From positions 1 to 36,180 of the forward strand of contig NZ_JAEMTA010000055.1 in NCBI RefSeq assembly GCF_016462545.1: 36,180 nt of DNA, in the 5' to 3' direction. Positions 1-6,916 of the stretch are shown piece by piece. Within the stretch, counting starts at the first letter, position 1. Each line of letters starts with the position of its first letter. This DNA comes from Mycolicibacterium sp. Lineage in GTDB: Bacteria > Actinomycetota > Actinomycetes > Mycobacteriales > Mycobacteriaceae. The notes below the pieces were generated by a model. It did no database searches, was not told the DNA's origin, and worked only from the letters and a program-made list of their open reading frames with translations. The position numbers and the translations under genes are program-made.

Positions 1-74
1 CGCATCACGATGCCCCGCCCCTCTTTGGTTGCTTCCAGTGGACCGTCGCCGGTCCGGGGCTTCATCGCCGCCAT
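1..74 (-). CDS. DUF3117 small protein, 5' part only (runs off window)
   Basis: Reading leftward from an ATG at 72-74, the first 24 codons give a protein beginning MAAMKPRTGDGPLEATKEG and continuing RGIVM to the window edge. This is the start I remember for the small (about 55-75 residue) actinobacterial DUF3117 family (Rv1211-like). Function is unknown. A ribosome-binding site AAGGGAG lies at 81-87, six bases before the ATG, so the start is well supported. It follows tagA on the same strand after 144 bases, matching the M. tuberculosis order Rv1210-Rv1211. The 3' part is outside the window. Confidence 0.85.
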   Translation of the reverse strand, partial: MAAMKPRTGDGPLEATKEGRGIVM

Positions 75-80
75 CGAGCG

Positions 81-113
81 CTCCCTTCCGCATGCTCCGG
101 TCCGCGCATGCGG
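81..113 (-). promoter_or_regulatory. RBS plus 5'-leader hairpin of the DUF3117 gene
   Basis: The arms CCGCATGC (88-95) and GCATGCGG (106-113) form a perfect 8-bp inverted repeat around a 10-base loop. The inner edge abuts the ribosome-binding site AAGGGAG (81-87). A leader hairpin touching the RBS could affect translation. It could also simply be the 3' hairpin of the upstream tagA transcript. No U-run follows. The remaining bases 114-218 show nothing I can name. Confidence 0.4.
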
Positions 114-218
114 AACGGGTTGGGGCCGAGACTGCCCACCCGGCGACAGCACTCGGCACTGAACTGATCTTTCGACCATTGTTCCCTATCCGCGGCCGTC
201 GGTGTGCAAAGACCCGAC

Positions 219-824
219 TTAGACGCCGCGCGGAACGGTCGGAACCCAGCACGAAGCGAGGTGATCGTCGACCATTCCCGTCGCCTGCATCAGCGCATAT
301 GCCGTCGTCGGACCGACGAAGGAGAACCCCCGCCGCTTGAGTTCCTTCGCCATCGCCGTCGACTCGGGCGTGACCGCCGCCACCTCCGACATCGCGGACG
401 GACGCGGCCGCGGGTCCGGAGCGAACGACCACAGCAACTCGCTCAGGTCGACGTCGAGATCCGCGATCGCACGCGCGTTCGCGATCGTCGCGGCGATCTT
501 GGCGCGGTTGCGCACGATCCCCACGTCGGCCATCAAGCGCTCCACGTCGGCGTCGCCGTAGCGCGCGATCTTGCCGGCGTCGAAGTAGTCGAACGCACGG
601 CGGAAGTTGTCGCGCTTGCGCAGGATTATCAACCACGACAGGCCACTCTGGAACGCCTCGAGAGTCATCCGCTCGAAGAGTTCCCGACTACCCCGCAGGG
701 GCTGGCCCCACTCGGTGTCGTGGTAGTTGCGGTACAGCACCGAGTCGTCCGCCGCCCAGCGCTCACCACTGAAATCTGCCCAGCTGCAACGAGTTCGACC
801 GTCGTGGTCGGGACCGACGGTCAC
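219..824 (-). CDS. tagA: DNA-3-methyladenine glycosylase I
   Basis: A 201-residue protein of the Tag family, which excises 3-methyladenine from alkylated DNA in base excision repair in the cytoplasm. The family's zinc site is complete: Cys13 in RCSWAD, His35 in YHDTEW, and His188 and Cys192 in the C-terminal DDHLASC. Glu38 in YHDTEW matches the base-recognition glutamate. Length is close to the usual 190-205. The GTG start at 822-824 overlaps the stop of the DivIVA-like gene in a GTGA, so the two are probably translationally coupled. This is the last clear member of the gpgS/DivIVA-like/tagA run. Confidence 0.95.
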   Translation of the reverse strand: MTVGPDHDGRTRCSWADFSGERWAADDSVLYRNYHDTEWGQPLRGSRELFERMTLEAFQSGLSWLIILRKRDNFRRAFDYFDAGKIARYGDADVERLMADVGIVRNRAKIAATIANARAIADLDVDLSELLWSFAPDPRPRPSAMSEVAAVTPESTAMAKELKRRGFSFVGPTTAYALMQATGMVDDHLASCWVPTVPRGV

Positions 825-1225
825 TCCGCGCCGTGTCGGTGCGCCGCGTCGGCGGGAACGTCGTCCGGGTCGTCGTCCACGTCGGTGTCGTACACATCCC
901 GCCCGGAGTCCGAATCGGGGACGAAGTCGTCGACACCGTAGGCGGCCCGAAGGGCGGCGACCTGGCCGCGCAACTGGTCGAGTTCCTGGCCCAGCCGATC
1001 CAGCGCCCAGTCCACCTCGCTGACCTTGTAGCCGCGCAGCGCCTGCGTGAACTTGAGGGCCTCGACGTCGGCGCCGGTGACCTCGGACGCGGGCAGCACG
1101 GTGGCGGTGGTGGCCCGGGGCAGAGGCGGCAACCGTTCACCGCGGCCGAAGAGCACGCTGCCGACGCCGAACAGCACGACCGCCACCAGAATCAGCACGA
1201 CCAGGTACAGAAGTATCAACGTCAC
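821..1225 (-). CDS. Membrane-anchored DivIVA-domain protein (Rv1209-like)
   Basis: A 134-residue protein. From the GTG at 1223-1225 it begins VTLILLYLVVLILVAVVLF, a single N-terminal membrane helix, followed by a short basic/proline linker (GRGERLPPLP). The helix FTQALRGYKVSEVDWALDRL matches the DivIVA (DivI1A) motif and continues as a short coiled coil. The acidic tail (DVDDDPDDVP) is probably disordered. A longer reading frame reaches 1387, but its extra residues lie antisense-like inside gpgS and look unlike protein, and the family starts at VTLILL. I infer a polar or septal membrane-associated role from the domain only. It lies 35 bases after gpgS and overlaps tagA by 4 bases. Confidence 0.86.
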   Translation of the reverse strand: MTLILLYLVVLILVAVVLFGVGSVLFGRGERLPPLPRATTATVLPASEVTGADVEALKFTQALRGYKVSEVDWALDRLGQELDQLRGQVAALRAAYGVDDFVPDSDSGRDVYDTDVDDDPDDVPADAAHRHGAE

Positions 1226-1260
1226 GACGTCGATACTGCCGGAAGGTGGGGACGAAGGGG

Positions 1261-2211
1261 CTAGCGAGGTCGCAGCGTGACCATGGGCGGCCGGTCGGCC
1301 AGGGACACCGTCGAGGTACGGGCGGTGTAGTCCTCGCCGTCGGCGAAGAACTGGGTCAGGCCCACCCCCGAGTCGGGAACCCCGCAACGAGAAAGCAAGG
1401 TAGCGATCACCTGACGACTCATTGCGGCCAGCTCCGTCAACGGCCGGTTGCGGTGCGTCCGGACGCCGAGGTTGACCTGGGCGATGGCATCCAATCCCAG
1501 ACGGTCGTAAGTATCGATCAGCAACCCGATCTCGACCCCGTACGCCGGCGCGAACGGCAATGCCGTCAGCAATTCCCGCGTGCCCGCGTACTCACCGCCC
1601 AGCGGCTGGAGCAGGCAGGTCAGCTCAGGGCGCAGGGCGGCCAGCAGCGGCCGCGCGACCAGTTCGGTGACCCGGCCGCCCCCGTTGGCGTCCTCGCTGC
1701 CACTGACCTTCAGCGGGCGACGGTAGAAGCCCTTCACCAGGTGCACGCCGTCAGTCGTCAGCAGGGGACCCAGCAGCTTGGGGACGAACATCGGATCCGG
1801 GTCGATGAGGTCCGAGTCGACGAATACCACCAGGTCACCGGTGGTCGCGGCGAGCGAACGCCACAGCACCTCGCCCTTGCCGGGCTGCGGGTCGACCTCG
1901 GGCAGCGCGGCTTCGCGGCTGACCACCCTGGCACCCGCGGCGACGGCGCGGATCTCGGTGTCGTCGGTCGAACCGGAGTCGAGCACCACGATCTCGTCGA
2001 CGAGCCCACCCAACAACGGCGTGATGGTGTCGACCACCGAGGCGACGGTCTCCTCCTCGTTCAACGCGGGCAGCACCACCGAGATGGTCCGGCCGGCCTT
2101 GGCCGCCTCGAGTTCGGCGATGGTCCACGTCGGTCGGCGCCACGTGTGATCGGTCAGCCAACGGTGTCCCGCGATGGCCTCGGCGGCGTCGAGTTCAGGT
2201 GTCAAGCTCAT
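1261..2211 (-). CDS. gpgS: Glucosyl-3-phosphoglycerate synthase
   Basis: A 316-residue GT81-type retaining glycosyltransferase. GpgS transfers glucose from a nucleotide donor to 3-phosphoglycerate, the first step of methylglucose lipopolysaccharide synthesis in mycobacteria. Visible are the Rossmann start ISVVLPALNEEETV (43-56), VLDSGSTDDT (77-86), the metal-binding DSD at 132-134 within FVDSDL, the acceptor-loop region KGFYRRPLK, and YGVEIGLLID (224-233). His253 lies in VRTHRNRPL. The ATG at 2209-2211 overlaps the folP2 stop (ATGA) and is preceded by AAGGGG. Upstream in-frame codons to 2436 only antisense-read folP2. It is probably co-transcribed with folP2. Confidence 0.95.
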   Translation of the reverse strand: MSLTPELDAAEAIAGHRWLTDHTWRRPTWTIAELEAAKAGRTISVVLPALNEEETVASVVDTITPLLGGLVDEIVVLDSGSTDDTEIRAVAAGARVVSREAALPEVDPQPGKGEVLWRSLAATTGDLVVFVDSDLIDPDPMFVPKLLGPLLTTDGVHLVKGFYRRPLKVSGSEDANGGGRVTELVARPLLAALRPELTCLLQPLGGEYAGTRELLTALPFAPAYGVEIGLLIDTYDRLGLDAIAQVNLGVRTHRNRPLTELAAMSRQVIATLLSRCGVPDSGVGLTQFFADGEDYTARTSTVSLADRPPMVTLRPR

Positions 2212-3083
2212 GCCAGTCCCCTTACGGTCCGCGCCGGTGGACGCACGCCCTGGATCGACGCAACCATTTCGAGTACGCGTCGTGTGGACCCCACCTCGTG
2301 GACCCGGAACATGGCTGCACCTGCCTGCGCGGCGAGTGCTGTCGCGGCCAGAGTTCCCTCGAGGCGTTCGGTCAAGCCCACACCCAGAGTCTCCCCGACG
2401 AAATCCTTGTTGCTCAGCGCCATCAGGACGGGCCATCCGGTATTAACAAGATCTTTTACGTGGCGCAACAAACTAAGGCCATGATGAGTGTTCTTACCGA
2501 AATCATGGGTCGGATCGATCAGTACGGCGTCCCGAGCGACGCCTGCCGCGACCGCCCGCTCGGCCGCTGCCGTCACCTCGGCCACGACGTCGTCCACCAC
2601 TCCGCGCTCGGATAGCCCGTAGTTGACGCGGAACGGTCGCGTCCGCGGAACGGCTCCGCCCGTGTGCGAACAGACCAGTCCGGCACCGAACTCGGCGGCC
2701 ACCTCGGGCAGGCCGGGATCGGATCCGCCCCAGGTGTCGTTGATGATGTCCGCGCCTGCGGCACACGCCTGCTTGGCCACCGACGCGCGCCAGGTGTCGA
2801 CGCTGATGAGCTGATCGGGATAGGCGGCGCGGAGCCATTCGATGAAGGGGACGACGCGGGCGATCTCCTCGTCGGCGTCCACCACCACACCGGGCCCGGC
2901 CTTCACACCGCCCACGTCGACGACGTCTGCGCCGTCGGCAATGACCCGATGCGCAGCGGCCTTGGCCGCCTCATCGGTGAACGTGGCACCGCGGTCGTAG
3001 AACGAGTCGGGCGTCCGGTTGACGATCGCCATGATCATGGCGCGGTCGCCTGCCACCGGACGGCCCACGAACGTCGCCTGCAT
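2208..3083 (-). CDS. folP2: Dihydropteroate synthase-like protein FolP2
   Basis: A 291-residue TIM barrel of the pterin-binding family. The first strand IMAIVNRTPDSFYDRG (17-32) is typical of dihydropteroate synthase. The usual catalytic segments are altered: the loop normally reading like GGESTRPG is GGVKAGPG here, and the segment usually like DPGIGFGK is DPTHDFGKNTHH. These match the mycobacterial FolP2 (Rv1207) paralogue, for which lack of dihydropteroate synthase activity has been reported (M. leprae FolP2). I therefore call it a DHPS paralogue of uncertain reaction. It lies between fadD6 (36-base gap) and gpgS (4-base overlap), away from folate genes, which suggests a role tied to that operon. 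Confidence 0.92.
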   Translation of the reverse strand: MQATFVGRPVAGDRAMIMAIVNRTPDSFYDRGATFTDEAAKAAAHRVIADGADVVDVGGVKAGPGVVVDADEEIARVVPFIEWLRAAYPDQLISVDTWRASVAKQACAAGADIINDTWGGSDPGLPEVAAEFGAGLVCSHTGGAVPRTRPFRVNYGLSERGVVDDVVAEVTAAAERAVAAGVARDAVLIDPTHDFGKNTHHGLSLLRHVKDLVNTGWPVLMALSNKDFVGETLGVGLTERLEGTLAATALAAQAGAAMFRVHEVGSTRRVLEMVASIQGVRPPARTVRGLA

Positions 3084-3119
3084 GCCTCCCAGGCTACGGG
3101 CGCGCTGACTTCGGCGTGC

Positions 3120-4913
3120 TCAGGACTTCGGGCGCTTGCCGTCGACGACCTCGGAGGGGTAGTCGTCGTAGAACGGCACGTAGCCCTCCTCACGGCCGGC
3201 CAGGACGTATACGGGGTCGTCGACGTTCTCGTCGTCCCGCCCGCCGAACCCCTGCTTGCGGAGCTCGACCTTCTGACTCTTGAACGTCGACGTGTGCGCC
3301 AGAGACTCCGCGATGCGGACGAACAACGGCACGGCGTAGCCCGGGAGGTGGGCGTAGACGGACTTGGCCAACGCCTTTCCGTCGAACTCCTGACCGTCTT
3401 TGAGTTGGATGGCGACCATGCCGGCCTTGCCACCGGCGCCTTCGACCTCCACGCCGAACACCGTGCACTCCTCCACCTGCGCGTCCGTCGACACGGCGGC
3501 CTCGACCTCGGTGGTCGCGACGTTCTCGCCCTTCCACCGGAAGGTGTCGCCGAGACGGTCGGTGAAGGCGGCGTGCCCGAATCCCTGCGAACGCATCAGA
3601 TCGCCGGTGTTGAACCAGACGTCGCCGTCCTTGAAGGCATCGCGGACGAGCTTCTTCTCGGTGGCTTCCTTGTCGGTGTAACCGTCGAACGGTTGGAAGT
3701 TGCTGACCTTGGACAGCAGCAGGCCGGGCTGCCCGGTCTTGACCTTGCGGACGCGACCGTCGCCGTCACGGGCGGGGCCGCCCGTGTCCTCGTCGTACTC
3801 GACGAAGGCGATGGGCGACGGGCAGATGCCGGTGGTCTTGTCCAGGTTGAAGACGTTGAGGAAGGCGGTGTTTCCCTCGCTGGCCGCGTAGAACTCGCAC
3901 ACCCGCGCGATGCCGAACCGCTTGGTGAAGTCGTCCCAGATGGCAGGTCGCAACCCGTTGCCTGCGATCACGCGCACGCGGTGCTTGCGGTCGGTGGGCT
4001 TGGCGGGCTGATTCAGGAGATAGGCGCAGATCTCGCCGATGTAGACGAACGCGGACGCGTCGTAGCGGATGACGTCGTCCCAGAACTTCGAGGCCGAGAA
4101 CGACTTGCCGAGCGCCAGCGTCGACCCCGAGTTCAACACCGACGACAGCGCGACCGTCAACGCGTTGTTGTGGTAGAGCGGCAAGCAGCAGTAGAGCGTG
4201 TCGTCGCTGTTCAGCCGCATCCCCAGCCCGCCGAAACCAGCCAGGGCACGCAGCCACCGGTAGTGGGTCATGACGCTGGCCTTCGGCATCCCGGTGGTCC
4301 CCGAGGTGAAGATGTAGAACGCCTTGTCGCCGGCCAGGACGGCTGCCGTGATGGCCGGGTTGGTTGCCGGTGCAGTGGCGGCCTGCTGAATCAACTCGTC
4401 GAGCGTCATCAGCCCGTCGGTCGAGGCACCGCTCTCGCTGATCGGCTCGATGAAGTCGGTCTCGGCGACGACCGCCTTCGCTCCGAGCAGCCCGAGGCTG
4501 TGCGAGAGCACCTTGCCCCGCTGGTGGTAGTTGAGCATTCCGGCGACGGCGCCGCACTTCACCACGGCAAGCATGAGAAGCACCGAATGCGGCGAGTTTC
4601 GCAGCATGACGCCGACGACGTCACCATGACCGACGCCGCGTGCGGCGAGCACCGCCGCGTACCGATTGACCGTCTCGTTCGCTTCGCGATAGGTCAGCCG
4701 CTCGTCGTCGAACTTGATGAACGGCTTGTCGCCGTAGCGCGCGGCACGTTCCTGGAACACCTTGCCGATGGAGGTCTTCGCCGTCGGTCGGGCCAGGAAT
4801 CCGGTCACCACGCCGCGTGCGATGACGGGCGCGTCCTTCAGCAGTCCTGGCAACCTCGGGGCGATGTCCAGAAGCCCAACATGGGCTCGGGTGCCCGCTT
4901 TCTCGTCAGTCAC
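3120..4913 (-). CDS. fadD6: Fatty-acid/very-long-chain acyl-CoA synthetase FadD6
   Basis: A 597-residue ANL-superfamily enzyme of the FATP/very-long-chain type that activates fatty acids to acyl-CoA through an acyl-adenylate. The AMP-binding P-loop reads YIFTSGTTGMPKA, followed by LPLYHNNAL, the adenine motif EFYAASEGN, WFNTGDL, and the FATP-typical hinge DTFRWKGENVATTEVE. The C-terminal domain is complete. The N-terminus carries a moderately hydrophobic segment (LPGLLKDAPVIARGVVTGFL) and may sit at the membrane. The start is a GTG at 4911-4913. It is upstream of folP2 and downstream of the LOG gene (29-base gap), the same order as Rv1206 in M. tuberculosis. Confidence 0.93.
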   Translation of the reverse strand: MTDEKAGTRAHVGLLDIAPRLPGLLKDAPVIARGVVTGFLARPTAKTSIGKVFQERAARYGDKPFIKFDDERLTYREANETVNRYAAVLAARGVGHGDVVGVMLRNSPHSVLLMLAVVKCGAVAGMLNYHQRGKVLSHSLGLLGAKAVVAETDFIEPISESGASTDGLMTLDELIQQAATAPATNPAITAAVLAGDKAFYIFTSGTTGMPKASVMTHYRWLRALAGFGGLGMRLNSDDTLYCCLPLYHNNALTVALSSVLNSGSTLALGKSFSASKFWDDVIRYDASAFVYIGEICAYLLNQPAKPTDRKHRVRVIAGNGLRPAIWDDFTKRFGIARVCEFYAASEGNTAFLNVFNLDKTTGICPSPIAFVEYDEDTGGPARDGDGRVRKVKTGQPGLLLSKVSNFQPFDGYTDKEATEKKLVRDAFKDGDVWFNTGDLMRSQGFGHAAFTDRLGDTFRWKGENVATTEVEAAVSTDAQVEECTVFGVEVEGAGGKAGMVAIQLKDGQEFDGKALAKSVYAHLPGYAVPLFVRIAESLAHTSTFKSQKVELRKQGFGGRDDENVDDPVYVLAGREEGYVPFYDDYPSEVVDGKRPKS

Positions 4914-4942
4914 GAGCCAACCCTATCTGTGTGTATCGGCCG

Positions 4943-5521
4943 TCACTCCTGCGGTGCGCATGCGTCCAAGGCCGCCTCGACGTCGGAGACGACGATCAAG
5001 CGGTCCATCGCGCCCGCACCGACATACCCACTACCCACCAGACCTCGCAACCATTCCAACAGTCCGTCGTAGTGACCGAGCGGATCGATCATGACCAACG
5101 GCTTGGCATGCATGCCCAGGTAGCCGGCGGTCCATGCCTCGAAGAATTCCTCCAGCGTGCCAATGCCGCCGGGGAGAACGAGAAAAGCGTCGGCCCGGTC
5201 CTCCATGACCTGCTTGCGCTCACGCATGGTGTCGGTGACGATCAGCTCGTCGGCGTCGACGTCGGCGAGCTCGCGGTGCACCAGCGCCTTCGGAATCACT
5301 CCGACGGTGCGGCCGCTGTGCGCCCGTGCCGCACCCGCTACCGCACCCATCGCCGAGACGTTCCCGCCGCCGGACACCAGCGTCCAGCCGCGGTCGGCGA
5401 TTGCGGATCCCACGTCGGAGGCCAGCTTCAGCAACTCGGGATGGGTCGGGCTGGAGGCGCAGTACACGCAGACCGCCCAGGGGCCGCGTGGTTCGTGGTC
5501 TTCATGGGATTCAGCGGACAC
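4943..5521 (-). CDS. LOG-family nucleotide 5'-monophosphate phosphoribohydrolase
   Basis: A 192-residue Rossmann-fold protein of the LOG (cytokinin-activating, lysine decarboxylase-like) family, corresponding to Rv1205. It would release the base from N6-modified adenosine monophosphate. Visible are VCVYCASS, the GGGNVSAMGAVA loop, MRERKQVM, and the family signature PGGIGTLEEFFEAW. I chose the GTG at 5519-5521: the box TACGTT sits exactly six bases upstream, the pattern of a mycobacterial leaderless start, and the length then matches the ~187-residue relative. A longer frame from an ATG at 5594-5596 would add 25 low-complexity residues. It is divergent from the TPR gene. Confidence 0.91.
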   Translation of the reverse strand: MSAESHEDHEPRGPWAVCVYCASSPTHPELLKLASDVGSAIADRGWTLVSGGGNVSAMGAVAGAARAHSGRTVGVIPKALVHRELADVDADELIVTDTMRERKQVMEDRADAFLVLPGGIGTLEEFFEAWTAGYLGMHAKPLVMIDPLGHYDGLLEWLRGLVGSGYVGAGAMDRLIVVSDVEAALDACAPQE

Positions 5522-5527
5522 GGGTGC

Positions 5528-5533
5528 AACGTA
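5528..5533 (-). promoter_or_regulatory. Leaderless -10 box of the LOG gene
   Basis: On the minus strand TACGTT, followed by six bases (GCACCC) and then the GTG start. TAnnnT is the mycobacterial SigA -10 consensus, and a 6-8 base gap puts the transcription start on the start codon. No Shine-Dalgarno sequence is present. No clear -35 was seen. Confidence 0.6.
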
Positions 5534-5595
5534 CCCGGCGAACCGCGGGGTGCTCGAACCGCCGAGTTCGCCAGTGGACGCGGGTTCGACCGCCA

Positions 5596-5601
5596 TACAC
5601 T
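5596..5601 (+). promoter_or_regulatory. Leaderless -10 box of the TPR gene
   Basis: TACACT, six bases (GCGGCG), then GTG at 5608. This fits a leaderless transcript and decides the start of the TPR gene. It lies about 65 bases from the opposing LOG -10 box, so the two promoters share one short divergent region (5522-5607). Confidence 0.6.
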
Positions 5602-5607
5602 GCGGCG

Positions 5608-6861
5608 GTGCCCGACGGACCTGATGGGATGGCCGCTGCCGAAGAAGCCCTGGGGCGGGGCGACCTCACCACCGCCGAGGAATTGGGCCGCGCGGCATTG
5701 CGCGACGGCGAATCACTCGCGGCCCGGCTCACACTCGCGCAGGCATTGGCCTGGCAGGGTCGCGGGCGCGACGCCGATGCAGTGATGGCAGCGGTCGACG
5801 AGTCGACGCTCAGCGAATCCGACTTGGTGGCGTGGGCGCTGCCCCGGGCGGCCAACCAGTTCTGGATGCTGGACCAGCCGGAGCGCGCGACCGCATTCCT
5901 GCACACGGTCAGGGGCCGGATGACGTCCGACGGTGCGGGTGCGACGCTCGATGCACTGCTCGGCACGTTCACGATGAATGCGGGCAGCCCCGAACGCGCG
6001 ATGCGGATCGCCAGAGGCGTTCTGGACTCCCCCGACGCCGATCAGCAGGCCGTGGGCTGGGCCGCCGCCGCCGCGGCACTCTGCAACGCCCGGATGGGCG
6101 ACTTCGCGAACGTCGACGACCTCGCCGCGCAGGCCATCGCCGCGGGCCACCCCGGGTTGCTGCGATTCACCAGCGCCTTCGGACAGACGACCGCCTTGGT
6201 GATGTCAGGGGAGCTCGATCGCGCGCAGACTCTGGCGCAGGACCTCGCCGACGGTTCACCGGCGGGGCAACCCAGTCACGCCATCGGTCAACTCCTCGTC
6301 GCGGACGTCCTACTTGCTCGCGGTGATGCCGAAGCCTCCATCGGGCTGCTCGAGACCGCGGCCGCCGCGCTGGCTCCTACGGGCTACTCGTGGGGGCCTT
6401 TGGCGTGGATGCTGCTGGCCCAAGCGCTGGGCCAGGCCGGTCGGATCGTCGACGCCGGCCGGATGCTCGCCAAAGCCGAAGCGCGCCATGGCCTCAAGTC
6501 GATGCTCTTCGCGCCCGAGCTTTCGTTGGCAAGGGCCTGGACGGCGGCGGCCCGCCGCGACGCACCCGGGGCGGTCAACGCCGCACGCGAGTCGGCCCGC
6601 GCCGCCGAGCGAGGCGGGCAATCGGCGGTCGCCCTGCGGGCGCTCATCGATGCGGTACGCCTCGGCGACGTGCGTGCCGGCGACGCCATCGAGCGACTCG
6701 GCGTGGCGTGCGCGGTCGGTCCCTTGGCGCTGTCCTACGCGCGGGCGTTCACTGCCCGCGACGTCGAGGCGTTGGACGAGGCGGCGGCGGCGTTCGAGGC
6801 CATCGGCATGATGGGCGTTGCCAAAGACGCCAAACGGCAGGCCGAGGCTGCGCGCAGCTGA
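5608..6861 (+). CDS. Helical-repeat (TPR-like) protein resembling the middle of LuxR/MalT-type regulators
   Basis: A 417-residue protein made almost wholly of alanine-rich helical pairs, for example TTAEELGRAALRDGESLAAR and DDLAAQAIAAGHPG, typical of TPR repeats. The last helix, EAAAAFEAIGMMGVAKDAKR, resembles the segment just before the HTH domain in large LuxR-type ATPase regulators. There is no Walker A motif before it and no LuxR HTH after it, since the stop comes at 6859-6861. It may be a stand-alone scaffold or a decayed regulator. The GTG start at 5608 is supported by a leaderless -10; an ATG at 5629 is the alternative. It occupies the place of Rv1204c, divergent from the LOG gene, but I cannot claim orthology. 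Confidence 0.72.
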   Translation: MPDGPDGMAAAEEALGRGDLTTAEELGRAALRDGESLAARLTLAQALAWQGRGRDADAVMAAVDESTLSESDLVAWALPRAANQFWMLDQPERATAFLHTVRGRMTSDGAGATLDALLGTFTMNAGSPERAMRIARGVLDSPDADQQAVGWAAAAAALCNARMGDFANVDDLAAQAIAAGHPGLLRFTSAFGQTTALVMSGELDRAQTLAQDLADGSPAGQPSHAIGQLLVADVLLARGDAEASIGLLETAAAALAPTGYSWGPLAWMLLAQALGQAGRIVDAGRMLAKAEARHGLKSMLFAPELSLARAWTAAARRDAPGAVNAARESARAAERGGQSAVALRALIDAVRLGDVRAGDAIERLGVACAVGPLALSYARAFTARDVEALDEAAAAFEAIGMMGVAKDAKRQAEAARS

Positions 6862-6916
6862 CGCCGGGATTTCCCGCGATGGGAGGTCGCCCAGCGGCCT
6901 TAGAGTTATTTCACAC

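Noticed and set aside
2664..5072. 802-residue plus-strand open frame opposite folP2 and fadD6
   Set aside because: It is an antisense shadow of two clear genes, with His/Arg/Gly-rich non-protein-like composition, as expected at high GC.
5522..5596. Longer LOG protein starting at ATG 5596
   Set aside because: The extra 25 residues are low complexity, and a leaderless -10 sits exactly before the GTG at 5521. It remains possible but is less supported.
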